Below are positions 1 to 8,960 of a stretch of DNA of 64,000 bases, one piece after another (the stretch's first letter is position 1; each line of letters begins with the position of its first letter). Origin of the DNA: Hyphomicrobiales bacterium (GTDB lineage Bacteria; Pseudomonadota; Alphaproteobacteria; Rhizobiales; Rhizobiaceae); assembly GCA_900473745.1 (NCBI GenBank), contig UCMW01000007.1:186001-250000 (forward strand). The letters run 5' to 3'. The notes beneath the pieces were generated by a model. It saw nothing but the letters and a program-made list of their open reading frames with translations. It searched no databases and was not told the origin of the DNA. Position numbers and translations under genes: made by a program.

Positions 1-2
1 TC

Positions 3-251
3 ATCTTCAATGCGCTGAAGATCAACTCGACACTGGCCCTGATCGGGGCCATCGTTGCAGAATTCTTCGGCACCCCGATTGTCGGCATGGGCTTCCGTAT
101 CTCGACCGAGGTCGGACGCTCGAATGTCGACATGGTCTGGGCCGAGATTGCGGTCGCCGCACTCGCCGGCTCGGTCTTCTACGGATTGGTGGCACTGGCA
201 GAACGCCGGGTCACCTTCTGGCATCCGTCCGTCCGTGGTGGACGGTCGTGA
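3..251 (+). CDS. ABC transporter permease, C-terminal fragment (cut by window start)
   Basis: An open frame enters from the left edge and ends with TGA at 249-251, giving 82 residues. It reads as the last transmembrane part of a binding-protein-dependent permease (INALKINSTLALIGAIVAEFF, then a GMGF loop and a final hydrophobic helix around VAALAGSVFYGLVAL). The alanine/isoleucine-rich stretch with a conserved glycine resembles the ThiX/SsuC-type permease family. It lies 30 bp upstream of an NMT1/THI5-like binding protein on the same strand, so the two are likely one uptake system. Substrate is inferred only from that neighbour: a pyrimidine, thiamine precursor or similar heterocycle. The start lies outside the window. 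Confidence 0.75.
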   Translation: MFNALKINSTLALIGAIVAEFFGTPIVGMGFRISTEVGRSNVDMVWAEIAVAALAGSVFYGLVALAERRVTFWHPSVRGGRS

Positions 252-281
252 GTTGAACGAAAAACAAAAGAGGGAACTGAA

Positions 282-1274
282 ATGACTGTCAAACTCGCAT
301 CCCTGCTGCTGTCGGCCGCGGTCTCGCTGACCGCGATGCAGGCCGCCGCCGCCGACAAGGTGACCCTCCAGCTGAAGTGGGTAACCCAGGCCCAGTTCGC
401 CGGCTATTACGTCGCGAAAGACAAGGGCTTCTACGAAGAGGAAGGCCTCGACGTCGAAATCAAGCCAGGCGGCCCTGACATCGCCCCTCCCCAGGTTCTG
501 GCCGGTGGCGGCGCTGACGTCATCGTCGACTGGATGCCGTCGGCTCTCGCCACCCGCGAAAAGGGCGTTCCGCTCGTCAACATCGCTCAGCCCTTCAAGT
601 CCTCTGGCATGATGCTGACCTGCCTCAAGGAAACCGGCATCACCAAGCCTGAGGATTTCAAGGGCAAGACCCTCGGCGTCTGGTTCTTCGGCAATGAATA
701 TCCGTTCCTGTCTTGGATGAGCACGCTCGGCATCAAGACCGACGGATCGCCGGACGGCGTGACGGTCCTCAAGCAGGGCTTCAACGTCGACCCGCTGCTC
801 CAGAAGCAAGCCGCCTGCATCTCGACCATGACCTACAATGAATACTGGCAGGTCATCGATGCCGGCATCAAGGCCGAAGACCTCGTGACCTTCAAGTATG
901 AAGACGAAGGTGTCGCCACGCTCGAGGACGGCCTCTACGTGCTCGAAGACAAGCTCGCCGATCCGGCCTTCAAGGAAAAGATGGTCAAGTTCGTCCGCGC
1001 TTCGATGAAGGGCTGGAAATATGCGGAAGCCAATTCCGACGAAGCTGCTGAAATCGTGCTCGAGAACGACGCCTCCGGCGCCCAGACAGAGGCGCATCAG
1101 AAGCGCATGATGAGCGAAGTCGCCAAGCTGACCGCCGGTTCCGCCGGCGCGCTCGACAAGGCCGACTACGACCGCACGGTGAAGACCTTGCTCGGCGGCG
1201 GTTCGGACCCGGTCATCTCCAAGGAGCCGACAGGCGCCTTCACCACAGAGATCACCGACGCGGCCCTGAAATAG
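282..1274 (+). CDS. ABC transporter substrate-binding protein, NMT1/THI5-like
   Basis: This 330-residue periplasmic binding protein has a signal peptide over residues 1-23, ending at AAA-DK. The mature N-terminus VTLQLKWVTQAQFAGYYVA followed by KDKGFYEEEGLDV is the hallmark of the NMT1/THI5-like family, which binds hydroxymethylpyrimidine, riboflavin or related heterocycles for ABC importers. A ribosome site (GAGGGAA) precedes the ATG at 282. The permease end lies 30 bp upstream and a strong hairpin terminator follows, so this is the last gene of its operon. The exact ligand cannot be told; in rhizobia such proteins often sit in nucleobase or hydantoin catabolic loci. Confidence 0.85.
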   Translation: MTVKLASLLLSAAVSLTAMQAAAADKVTLQLKWVTQAQFAGYYVAKDKGFYEEEGLDVEIKPGGPDIAPPQVLAGGGADVIVDWMPSALATREKGVPLVNIAQPFKSSGMMLTCLKETGITKPEDFKGKTLGVWFFGNEYPFLSWMSTLGIKTDGSPDGVTVLKQGFNVDPLLQKQAACISTMTYNEYWQVIDAGIKAEDLVTFKYEDEGVATLEDGLYVLEDKLADPAFKEKMVKFVRASMKGWKYAEANSDEAAEIVLENDASGAQTEAHQKRMMSEVAKLTAGSAGALDKADYDRTVKTLLGGGSDPVISKEPTGAFTTEITDAALK

Positions 1275-1299
1275 TCTTGGCGGACCACTTCGAAACCTG

Positions 1300-1328
1300 G
1301 ACACGGGGAGCGATCCCCGTGTCTTTTT
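1300..1328 (+). terminator. Rho-independent terminator after the NMT1-type binding protein
   Basis: A perfect 10-bp stem (GACACGGGGA / TCCCCGTGTC, 1300-1309 with 1314-1323) and a GCGA tetraloop are followed directly by five T residues. It ends the left-edge ABC transporter operon. Confidence 0.9.
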
Positions 1329-1599
1329 GTAGGTTATACTGATCAATAGTGAACGTCAGATCTGGCAAATCCGCAACACTACCGTTCTATATTGAACAAT
1401 TTTCAAGCCGGTGTGGGAATCGGGCGCTACGCCTCTTGCAAGCGCTTTTGCAATCCCCCACCTCTTTCGCAAGTCTTCAAATGCCGCAATTGTGATGTAG
1501 CGTGCTACTGTCTGGATGGATCGCCACAGTGAGCCGATCCGCCCTCCACGACGTAACAGGCCATGAACTGCGAACATCGTTCTTTCTGGGAAGGGTCTT
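1329..1599. other. Intergenic region upstream of the RND efflux operon
   Basis: About 270 bp without a convincing gene. An opposite-strand open frame that overlaps it is a shadow of the downstream coding region. It must carry the promoter of the efflux operon, but I could not identify a clear operator, and no TetR- or MarR-type regulator gene lies beside the pump. Confidence 0.5.
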
Positions 1600-2784
1600 A
1601 TGTTTCGACACACGAACGCAACCGCCGTGCTGATGGCTGCGAGCCTGTCCTTGTCGGCCTCGGTCGCAATGGCACAGGAATCCCAGCCCGCACCGGCCCA
1701 GGCCCTTCCCGCCATCATCGTCACAACGGCGGAGAGCCGTGACCTCGTCGACCGGATCGTCGCGACCGGCACGATCAGGGCGGAGGAGGAAGTCCAGATC
1801 CAGCCTCAGGTCGAAGGACTGCAGATCAAGTCCCTGGATGCCGATGTCGGTGACACCGTCCAGGCCGAAACCGTCGTTGCCAAGCTCAACGAAGATACGC
1901 TTCTGCTTCAGCGGAGCCAGTACGTCGCCAATCGTGCGAAGGCGGAAGCCGCACTCGCACAGTATCGGGCCCAGCTCGTCGAAGCCGAAGCAAGCCTGAC
2001 CGAGGCCCAGCGCCAGTTTGAACGCGCAACGCGCCTGGCTTCTTCCGGTTCCGTCTCCACCTCACAAAAGGAACAGGCGGAAACGACGCTCGCCAGTGCC
2101 ACGGCGCGCACCGAAACCGCCCGTCAGGCCATCACCGTGGCCGAAGCGGATATCAAGGTGGTCGACAGCCAGATCGCAGACACCGACCTTCGCCTTGCCC
2201 GCACCGACGTGAAGTCGCCGGTGACGGGCACCATCTCTGTCCGCAACGCTCAGATCGGCGCCATCGCCACGGGCGCTGGCCAGCCGCTTTTCACCGTCAT
2301 CCGCGACGGGCAGATCGAACTGGTGGCCGATGTGCCCGAAGTCCAGATCCTCCGTTTGAAGCCGGGACAAAAGGCCGCCATTTCGGTTGCCGGCAGCACG
2401 CAGCCATTGATGGGCTCCGTTCGCCTCGTGTCCCCGGTCGTAGACCCTGTGAGCCGTCTGGGTGCTGTTCACATCGCCCTGGATGACGATGCTGCGGCCC
2501 GCGCCGGCATGTATGGCAATGCAGCCGTCACCGTGACGGAAGCGTCAGGTATAGCTCTGCCCCTGTCGGCCATCACCACCGAACAAGGCGTGACAACCGT
2601 CCGCAAGGTGACCGACGGAACGGTCCAGATGGTCGAGATCAAGACCGGCATTCAGGACGGCGCCTTCATCCAGGTGACCGAAGGCCTGAGCGAAGGTGAC
2701 AAGGTCGTAGCCAAGGCCGGCGTTTTCGTCCGTGACGGCGACCGCATCAATCCTGTCGAAGAAACCAGCAGCGTTTCCAACTGA
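1600..2784 (+). CDS. RND efflux periplasmic adaptor (membrane fusion protein)
   Basis: A 394-residue HlyD/AcrA-family adaptor with a signal peptide (about residues 1-25, ending AMA-QE). It has the usual order: a lipoyl-like half (VEGLQIKSLDADVGDTVQA), a long alpha-helical hairpin rich in Ala, Glu and Gln (about 100-190), the second lipoyl half (DVKSPVTGTISVRNAQIGAI), a beta-barrel domain and a membrane-proximal domain. It links the inner-membrane pump to an outer-membrane channel. A GGGAAGGG ribosome site precedes the ATG. The pump gene starts 14 bp after the stop, so they form an operon. No outer-membrane factor is present in the window, so a shared TolC-like channel is inferred. Confidence 0.92.
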   Translation: MFRHTNATAVLMAASLSLSASVAMAQESQPAPAQALPAIIVTTAESRDLVDRIVATGTIRAEEEVQIQPQVEGLQIKSLDADVGDTVQAETVVAKLNEDTLLLQRSQYVANRAKAEAALAQYRAQLVEAEASLTEAQRQFERATRLASSGSVSTSQKEQAETTLASATARTETARQAITVAEADIKVVDSQIADTDLRLARTDVKSPVTGTISVRNAQIGAIATGAGQPLFTVIRDGQIELVADVPEVQILRLKPGQKAAISVAGSTQPLMGSVRLVSPVVDPVSRLGAVHIALDDDAAARAGMYGNAAVTVTEASGIALPLSAITTEQGVTTVRKVTDGTVQMVEIKTGIQDGAFIQVTEGLSEGDKVVAKAGVFVRDGDRINPVEETSSVSN

Positions 2785-2798
2785 GAGGCGAGGACGCC

Positions 2799-5700
2799 AT
2801 GAACTTCTCTGCATGGTCCATACGCAATCCGATTGCGCCGATCCTGGCCTTCTTCCTGCTGATGGTCGTCGGGATCCAGTCGTTCAACGCGCTGCCGATC
2901 ACGCGCTTCCCGAACATCGACGTCCCCCTGGTCGCGATCAACGTCGGCCAGAGTGGCGCATCCCCGGCTGAGCTTGAAAGCCAGGTGACGAAGGAAGTCG
3001 AAGACGCCGTGGCGTCGATCACCGGCGTCGACGAAATCAACTCGACCGTGACAGACGGCCAGTCGCAGACCGTCGTCATGTTCCGCATGGAAGTGCCGAC
3101 CGAACAGGCCGTCCAGGACGTCAAGGACGCGATCGACCAGATCCGCGGCGACCTGCCGGCCTCGGTCGATGAACCGATCGTCACCAAGATCGATGTCGAA
3201 GGACAGGCGATCCAGAGCTTCGCGGTCTCCTCACCCAACATGAACCTCGCCGAGCTCTCGTGGTTCGTCGACGATACCGTCAAGCGCGCCCTGCAGGGCC
3301 AGCCCGGCATCGGCCGGGTCGATCGCTACGGCGGCTCTGATCGCGAAGTCCGCGTCGAGCTTGATCCCGATCGTCTCGATGCCCTGGGCGTGACGGCCTC
3401 CGATATTTCCAGCCAGTTGCAAGGCACAAACGTCGATCTCGGCTCCGGCCGTGGACAGGTCGCGGGCGCGGAGCAGTCGATCCGTACGCTCGGCGACAAC
3501 CGCGATGTCGAGAGCCTTGCCAACACCACGATCGCCCTTCCCGGCGGTCGCTTCGTCAAGCTCTCCGATCTCGGCCGTGTGGTTGATACCTATCAGGAAC
3601 AGAAGTCCTTTGCTCGCCACGATGGCAAGCCGGTTGTCTCTTTCGCGGTCTTCCGTGCCAAGGGCGCGAGCGAAGTCACCGTCGCGGAAACGGTTGCCGA
3701 GAGCCTCGCGACGGTGCGTGCGGAGAACCCCGACGTCCAGATCGAGATGATCGACGACTCGGTCTACTTCACCTACGGCAACTACGAAGCCGCGATGCAC
3801 ACCCTCGTCGAGGGCGCGATCCTCGCCGTCATTGTGGTGTTGCTCTTCCTCCGGAACTGGCGCGCGACGCTGATTTCGGCTGTGGCGCTCCCGCTGTCTG
3901 CCATTCCAACCTTCTGGGTCATGGACCTGATGGGGTTCTCGCTGAACCTCGTCTCGTTCCTGGCACTCACGCTTGCGACTGGTATCCTTGTCGACGACGC
4001 GATCGTCGAGGTGGAAAACATCGCCCGCCACATCAAGATGGGCAAGACGCCATATCGGGCGGCGATCGAAGCCGCCGACGAGATCGGCCTCGCCGTCATT
4101 GCGACGACATTCACGATCATCGCAGTCTTCGTGCCGGTGTCCTTCATGCCGGGCATTCCCGGCCAGTACTTCATCCAGTTCGGCCTGACGGTTGCCTTCT
4201 CCGTCTTCTTCTCGCTGCTTGTGGCACGCCTCATCACGCCGATGATGGCCGCCTATCTGATGCGGGCCGAAGACGCGATGGACGACCATCACGAGAATGA
4301 CAGCCTGCCACTGAAGATGTACACGAGGCTCGTGCGCTTCACCACGCGCCGCTGGTATTCGCGTCTCGGAACGCTCGCTGCCGCCATCGCCTTCCTGATC
4401 GGCTCCATCATGCTTCTCGCCGGCGTCCCTGGCAGCTTCATCCCACCGGAAGATGCAGGCCGTATCGTCCTGTCGGTCGAACTGCCCCCGAACGCGACAC
4501 TCGACGAAACCGAGCGCAAGACGGACGAAATCTACGCCGCCATCAAGGACGTGCCTGACGTCGCCAGCGTCTTCATCCTCGGCGGCTCCTCCCCGCGCGG
4601 GGATCTGGAGCTGCGTCGCGCCAGCGTCACGATGAACCTCGATCGCATCGAGCACTCGCTGACCAAGACGCTGGTAAACAAGGGGCTCGGCGGACTGCCG
4701 CTGATCGGCGACTACCTTCCGAAGGTGCCGGAAAACGGCCGAGTCCGCGCGCAGTGGGACATCGAAGAAGAGGTCTTCAGCAAGCTCGCCTCGATCGCGG
4801 ATATCCGCATTACAAAGCTCAACGACCGCGGTGAGCGCGACATCACCTTCAACTTCCTTTCCAAGAACGAAGAGGAACTGAATCAGGCTGTCGGTATCCT
4901 GGAGTCGAAACTGCGCCAGGTGCCGGAACTCGCCAATGTCAGCGCCGACGGCGCCCTGCCCCGTCCGGAACTGCAGATTCGCCCGCGTGCCGACGAAGCT
5001 GCCCGTCTCGGCATCACCGCCCAGCAGATCGCCCAGACGGTCCGTGTTGCCACCATTGGTGACGTGGATGCGGCCCTGCCGAAGATCTCGCTCGACAATC
5101 GGCAGATCCCGATCCGGGTCCAGGCCTCGCTCGACTTCCGCACGGATCTCGCCGCCATCCGCAACCTGAAGATCCGCACGGCTAGTGGAGCAACGGTACC
5201 GCTGGCCAGCGTCGCCGACATCGACTATGCGGAAGGTGTGTCGTCCATCAAGCGCAACGACCGCAACCGGGTGGTTTCGATTGGTGCCGGCCTGCCGCAG
5301 GGCGTGGCGCTCGACACTGCGACGGCGGCCTTCCGCGATACGGTGGCGACGGCCGAGATCCCCGAAAGCGTGCGCCTTGCCGAGAGCGGCGATGCCAAGA
5401 TCCAGGCCGAGATGCAGCAGAGCTTCCTCAACGCCATGATCCTCGGCCTGCTTCTGGTGCTGACCGTGCTGATCCTGCTCTTCAAGGACGTGATCCAGCC
5501 CTTCACCATCCTCTTCTCGCTGCCGCTTGCCATCGGCGGCGTGGCCGTCGCGTTGATCATCACCAACAATGCGCTGTCCATGCCTGTCCTGATCGGCATT
5601 CTGATGCTGATGGGCATCGTAACGAAGAACGCCATCCTGCTGGTCGACTTCGCGATCGAAATGCGGCGCCAGGGCATGGACCGCCTCGAAGCCATGGTAG

Positions 5701-6122
5701 AGGCCGGCCGCAAGCGCGCCCGCCCGATCATCATGACCTCGATCGCCATGTCCGCCGGCATGCTGCCTTCGGCGCTCGGTGTCGGCGAAGGCGGCTCGTT
5801 CCGCGCACCGATGGCGATCGCCGTGATCGGCGGCATCATCGTCTCGACCGTGCTCAGCCTGGTGGTCGTTCCGGCCTTCTTCCTCATTCTCGACGACGTA
5901 TCCCGCCTGCTCGGCTGGGCCTTTAGCCGCTTCGTCGGCAAGAAGGAAGAAGAGGAAGAGCCTCTGACGCCGGAAGTCCTGTCCTTCCTCGCCCGCAAGA
6001 ACGTGCAGGCGCTCGAGGCGGTGGAGCGACGGGTTGCAGCCGTTGAGCGCAGCCAGCCGGTGAACCGCAAGAGCGACGGCAACGGCAACGTCATCAACCT
6101 GCCGCCACTCGCGGCGGAGTGA
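2799..6122 (+). CDS. RND multidrug efflux transporter, inner-membrane pump (HAE1/AcrB type)
   Basis: At 1107 residues this is a full-length AcrB-family proton/drug antiporter. Two repeats of TM1 plus large periplasmic loop plus five TMs are visible. The proton-relay aspartate pair of TM4 is present (GILVDDAIVEVENI, D399-D400) and so is the TM10 lysine (GIVTKNAILLVDF, K943). The family motif FPNIDVP near residue 38 fits the HAE1 group. The cytoplasmic tail is long and charged (KKEEEEEPLTPE onward). It is cotranscribed with the adaptor upstream and followed by a strong terminator. Substrates are unknown. Confidence 0.93.
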   Translation: MNFSAWSIRNPIAPILAFFLLMVVGIQSFNALPITRFPNIDVPLVAINVGQSGASPAELESQVTKEVEDAVASITGVDEINSTVTDGQSQTVVMFRMEVPTEQAVQDVKDAIDQIRGDLPASVDEPIVTKIDVEGQAIQSFAVSSPNMNLAELSWFVDDTVKRALQGQPGIGRVDRYGGSDREVRVELDPDRLDALGVTASDISSQLQGTNVDLGSGRGQVAGAEQSIRTLGDNRDVESLANTTIALPGGRFVKLSDLGRVVDTYQEQKSFARHDGKPVVSFAVFRAKGASEVTVAETVAESLATVRAENPDVQIEMIDDSVYFTYGNYEAAMHTLVEGAILAVIVVLLFLRNWRATLISAVALPLSAIPTFWVMDLMGFSLNLVSFLALTLATGILVDDAIVEVENIARHIKMGKTPYRAAIEAADEIGLAVIATTFTIIAVFVPVSFMPGIPGQYFIQFGLTVAFSVFFSLLVARLITPMMAAYLMRAEDAMDDHHENDSLPLKMYTRLVRFTTRRWYSRLGTLAAAIAFLIGSIMLLAGVPGSFIPPEDAGRIVLSVELPPNATLDETERKTDEIYAAIKDVPDVASVFILGGSSPRGDLELRRASVTMNLDRIEHSLTKTLVNKGLGGLPLIGDYLPKVPENGRVRAQWDIEEEVFSKLASIADIRITKLNDRGERDITFNFLSKNEEELNQAVGILESKLRQVPELANVSADGALPRPELQIRPRADEAARLGITAQQIAQTVRVATIGDVDAALPKISLDNRQIPIRVQASLDFRTDLAAIRNLKIRTASGATVPLASVADIDYAEGVSSIKRNDRNRVVSIGAGLPQGVALDTATAAFRDTVATAEIPESVRLAESGDAKIQAEMQQSFLNAMILGLLLVLTVLILLFKDVIQPFTILFSLPLAIGGVAVALIITNNALSMPVLIGILMLMGIVTKNAILLVDFAIEMRRQGMDRLEAMVEAGRKRARPIIMTSIAMSAGMLPSALGVGEGGSFRAPMAIAVIGGIIVSTVLSLVVVPAFFLILDDVSRLLGWAFSRFVGKKEEEEEPLTPEVLSFLARKNVQALEAVERRVAAVERSQPVNRKSDGNGNVINLPPLAAE

Positions 6123-6140
6123 GATGACATACCCACACGA

Positions 6141-6173
6141 AGAGGCCGGGCCCAGCGCCCGGCCTCTTGCGTT
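6141..6173 (+). terminator. Terminator of the RND efflux operon
   Basis: An 11-bp perfect stem (AGAGGCCGGGC 6141-6151 with GCCCGGCCTCT 6157-6167) with a 5-nt loop follows the pump gene; the downstream tract is only moderately T-rich (TGCGTTT). Confidence 0.8.
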
Positions 6174-6222
6174 TGAGGCAGTTGCCGCCTCACTTTAGGC
6201 AATTCTGATCCACCGTCGGATC

Positions 6223-6240
6223 GATTGATCGAAATCAATC
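6223..6240 (+). promoter_or_regulatory. FNR/FixK-type box (TTGAT-N4-ATCAA)
   Basis: GATTGAT-CGAA-ATCAATC is a perfect 7-bp dyad that contains the full FNR/FixK/NnrR consensus TTGAT-N4-ATCAA at 6225-6238. It lies about 140 bp before the start of a Crp/Fnr-family gene. It is well placed for control by an Fnr/FixK-like protein or for autoregulation; which protein binds is not shown by the sequence. Confidence 0.7.
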
Positions 6241-6377
6241 CGAACTTCCCCGCCTCGCGATATCGTGACCGGACTGGAAAGAGCGCAATCACCCGCACCA
6301 GCAGGAGAAGCGCATATCCGACTGGGCGACAGGCCGGCGCGATGACCGCAGCGGTGCATGCCCGGATGCCATGATGG

Positions 6378-7079
6378 ATGGGGGCCGTGACGACCGTGAA
6401 CAAGATCCTGAGACTGAACACGCGCGACAAGAACACGCTTCTGCGAACGTCGTTCTTGTCTCAACTCGGCCCGACCGCCATGGCATCGATGATGGAGATC
6501 GCCAATATCTCCAACTACGAGGCACGCGACGTACTCTTGCGCGAGGGCGAGCCCGCAGAATGTTTCTACAGTGTCCTCAGCGGCTATGTGCGCCTTTATC
6601 GTCTCAACAAGGACGGCCGCGAAGCCGACATCCGCATTTGCGGTCCAGGCGACACCTTCGCCGAATGCCTGCTGCCCATGGGCGACAAGTATCTCTACAA
6701 TGCTCAGGCTGCGGAGAACACGACACTCGCCCGTTTCGATCTGCAGAGAGTCCGTGCGCTCGCCGAACAGGAAAAGGACGTCGCCAAGGCGATCATTCGC
6801 TGCCTGTCGGACCATCTGCGCACGACCATGGACTGCATCGCCAATGATCGACTGCAGACGGCACCCCAGCGGGTCGCCCACTATCTGCTGACCCATTGTG
6901 CGACCGACGGTGGTCCGGCCTCGATACGCCTGCCCTTCCAGAAGAGCCTGCTCGCCGGCAAGCTCGGTCTTGCGCCCGAGGCCTTGTCGCGCGCCTTCTC
7001 AAGCCTGCGCCGTGCCGGTGTGACCGTGCGGGGACGCACGATACAGATCAGCGACGTTAACGCCCTCCGGCAGATCTAA
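6378..7079 (+). CDS. Crp/Fnr-family transcriptional regulator
   Basis: A 233-residue protein with an N-terminal cyclic-nucleotide-binding-like beta-roll (REGEPAECFYSVLSGYVRLY, then GPGDTFAECLLPMGDKY), a dimerisation helix (LSDHLRTTMDCIANDRLQT) and a C-terminal winged helix (LAGKLGLAPEALSRAFSSL). The recognition helix EALSRAF is of the E-SR type that reads TTGAT half-sites. The N-terminus lacks the cysteine cluster of oxygen-sensing Fnr, and the cAMP-binding signature is not intact, so it is more likely an NnrR/DNR-like or other ligand sensor. A perfect TTGAT-N4-ATCAA box lies upstream. The start could instead be GTG at 6387 or 6396. It converges on ureG, whose stop is 31 bp away. Confidence 0.85.
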   Translation: MGAVTTVNKILRLNTRDKNTLLRTSFLSQLGPTAMASMMEIANISNYEARDVLLREGEPAECFYSVLSGYVRLYRLNKDGREADIRICGPGDTFAECLLPMGDKYLYNAQAAENTTLARFDLQRVRALAEQEKDVAKAIIRCLSDHLRTTMDCIANDRLQTAPQRVAHYLLTHCATDGGPASIRLPFQKSLLAGKLGLAPEALSRAFSSLRRAGVTVRGRTIQISDVNALRQI

Positions 7080-7110
7080 GCCTGGTCGCGGCTGAACGGC
7101 GCGCTTCCGC

Positions 7111-7725
7111 TCAGAGCCCCCCACTCTGCTGCAGGAAGTCGACGATCCGGTCCACGCCCGCGCCGCGCTTCAGATCCGTGAATACAAAGGGTCGATCGGA
7201 GCGCATGCGGCCCGCATCCCGCTCCATGACGTCGAGATCGACGCCGACATGCGGCGCGAGATCGGTCTTGTTGATCACCAGCAAGTCCGAGCGGGTGATC
7301 CCCGGCCCGCCCTTCCGCGGGATCTCCTCGCCCTGGCAGACCGAGATCACATAAAGCGTGATATCCGCGAGATCCGGCGAGAAGGTTGCGGCCAGATTGT
7401 CGCCGCCCGACTCGATGAAGACGACGTCGAGATCCGGTATGCGCGCATTGAGGTCGGCAATGGCCTTGAGATTGATCGAGGCATCCTCGCGGATCGCGGT
7501 GTGTGGACAGCCGCCCGTCTCCACCCCGACGACACGATCAGAGGTCAGCGCCTGCATGCGGATCAACGCGTCCGCATCCTCGCGGGTATAGATGTCATTG
7601 GTGACCACGGCGATGGAATAGTCGTCGCGCATGGCCTTGCAGAGTTTCTCCGTCAGCGCCGTCTTGCCGGAACCGACCGGTCCGCCGATACCGACGCGAA
7701 GGGGACCATTCTTCGATTTCATCAT
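7111..7725 (-). CDS. ureG: Urease accessory GTPase UreG
   Basis: A 204-residue SIMIBI-class GTPase that supplies the energy for nickel insertion into urease. The P-loop [13 protein letters not shown] is near residue 12, the nickel-binding CPH motif lies within [14 protein letters not shown], and the [17 protein letters not shown] and [10 protein letters not shown] (guanine specificity) motifs are intact. It is the last gene of the urease operon, 23 bp after ureF. ATG at 7725 or 7722 are equivalent choices. Confidence 0.97.
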   Translation of the reverse strand: MMKSKNGPLRVGIGGPVGSGKTALTEKLCKAMRDDYSIAVVTNDIYTREDADALIRMQALTSDRVVGVETGGCPHTAIREDASINLKAIADLNARIPDLDVVFIESGGDNLAATFSPDLADITLYVISVCQGEEIPRKGGPGITRSDLLVINKTDLAPHVGVDLDVMERDAGRMRSDRPFVFTDLKRGAGVDRIVDFLQQSGGL

Positions 7726-7748
7726 GTTCGTCCTGTGTGAGCGCTGAG

Positions 7749-8435
7749 CTAGGATTGGAAAAGACGTGAATACTGAACCTCATGCCGCATGCTGAGCGTA
7801 TCCGCGATGATGGTGGCCGACCCGAGATCGTCCAGCCCGAGACGGCTCACCTCCCAGGAGGTCTTGAGGATCGGCGTTTCCGCGGCGGCAAGGATGGCAA
7901 GCCCGCGCGTTTGTCCGATGACCCCGAGCCGGATCGCCACCGATACATATTGCGAGACCTGAGCGTGGAGGAAGGCCGCGATCGCATCCACAAGGGGAAT
8001 GCCATGCGCCGAAGCGATCGCGCCGACCGCGACACTGTACGGCACAGGCCCTGCAAGGGCATCAAGCACCGGATGCGGCCAGGCCGCAGCGGCCTTGACG
8101 AAGGCCTCGCCGAGGCGGGTGGTCTCCGCATGCCGCTCGGCCGAGCCTGCCAGCACCGTGGCGAGCGAGACGACCTCTTCGAGTGATCGCCCCTCACCTT
8201 GAAGGCGATGTGCCTCGGCAAGCAGTATCGCATCATTGCGCAAGCCGCCATGAGCCAGCAGAACACCGAGCCATGCCTCCACGCCGTCTCCATCGCCGAC
8301 ATGCCCTTCGACGACTGCGCTTTCCATGCCCGCCGAATAGGAAAAGCCGCCGACGGGAAAGGCCGGCGAGAGCCAGGCCATAAGCCGCAACAGCCCCTGA
8401 CGTCCGGCCCCCTCCTCGGCATGCAGCTCAGCCAT
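7749..8435 (-). CDS. ureF: Urease accessory protein UreF
   Basis: UreF works with UreD/UreH and UreG as the pre-activation complex that loads nickel and CO2 into urease. The conserved core [19 protein letters not shown] and the helical remainder are present. The frame is open up to 8483, but the start at 8435 (MAELHAEE) gives 228 residues, near the usual length, and overlaps the ureE stop by only 8 bp, which suggests translational coupling. Starts at 8459 or 8483 remain possible. Confidence 0.94.
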   Translation of the reverse strand: MAELHAEEGAGRQGLLRLMAWLSPAFPVGGFSYSAGMESAVVEGHVGDGDGVEAWLGVLLAHGGLRNDAILLAEAHRLQGEGRSLEEVVSLATVLAGSAERHAETTRLGEAFVKAAAAWPHPVLDALAGPVPYSVAVGAIASAHGIPLVDAIAAFLHAQVSQYVSVAIRLGVIGQTRGLAILAAAETPILKTSWEVSRLGLDDLGSATIIADTLSMRHEVQYSRLFQS

Positions 8436-8895
8436 GGCCGGTCTCGTGGTGGCCATGACCGCCATGCGCGTGATAAGCGCCACGCACCGGCTGGAACGCC
8501 TCGATAACTTCGCTCACGGTGGCGCCCAGCCCGCCGAGCATATCGCGGATGACATGATCGCGCTGGATCAGGATGCGGTCAGTCTCGATCTGGGCTGCGA
8601 GATGCCGGTTGCCCAGATGCCAGGCCAGCTCGATCAGATGAAGGGTGTCACGCGCGCGGATCTCGAACAGCCGCTCTTCGGCCGCCTGAATCTCGATCGT
8701 GGTGCCGTCATCCAGCAGCAGCCTGTCGCCGTGGTGGAAGAGCACGGCTTCCTTGAGGTCCAGCATGACCATCTCGCCATTGTCGAGATGCAGCAGTTTG
8801 CGCCTCAGGTGACGTCCGTCATGGGGAAGAACGACAATCCCCTCCGGCGCATCCATGATGAAGCCGGCAGGTTTGAAAGACGTCGCGCGCTGCAT
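8428..8895 (-). CDS. ureE: Urease accessory nickel chaperone UreE
   Basis: UreE carries nickel to the urease activation complex. It shows the peptide-binding N-domain (about 1-75), a metal-binding domain including [10 protein letters not shown], and a histidine-rich tail ([14 protein letters not shown], six His) typical of nickel-storing UreE proteins. The start at 8895 has a GGAG site 7 nt upstream; an upstream in-frame ATG at 8931 has no better signal. The 3' end overlaps ureF. Confidence 0.95.
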   Translation of the reverse strand: MQRATSFKPAGFIMDAPEGIVVLPHDGRHLRRKLLHLDNGEMVMLDLKEAVLFHHGDRLLLDDGTTIEIQAAEERLFEIRARDTLHLIELAWHLGNRHLAAQIETDRILIQRDHVIRDMLGGLGATVSEVIEAFQPVRGAYHAHGGHGHHETGHG

Positions 8896-8960
8896 GAAAA
8901 CTCCGACATGGCTGTTTTTTGAACCATGCACAGGAATGAGGCACCCGGCAAGATCGTTCT

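Noticed and set aside
3231..4655. 474-residue minus-strand open frame opposite the RND pump
   Set aside because: Shadow of a strongly conserved gene on the other strand; the translation is biased (Arg/Asp/His-rich) without domains.
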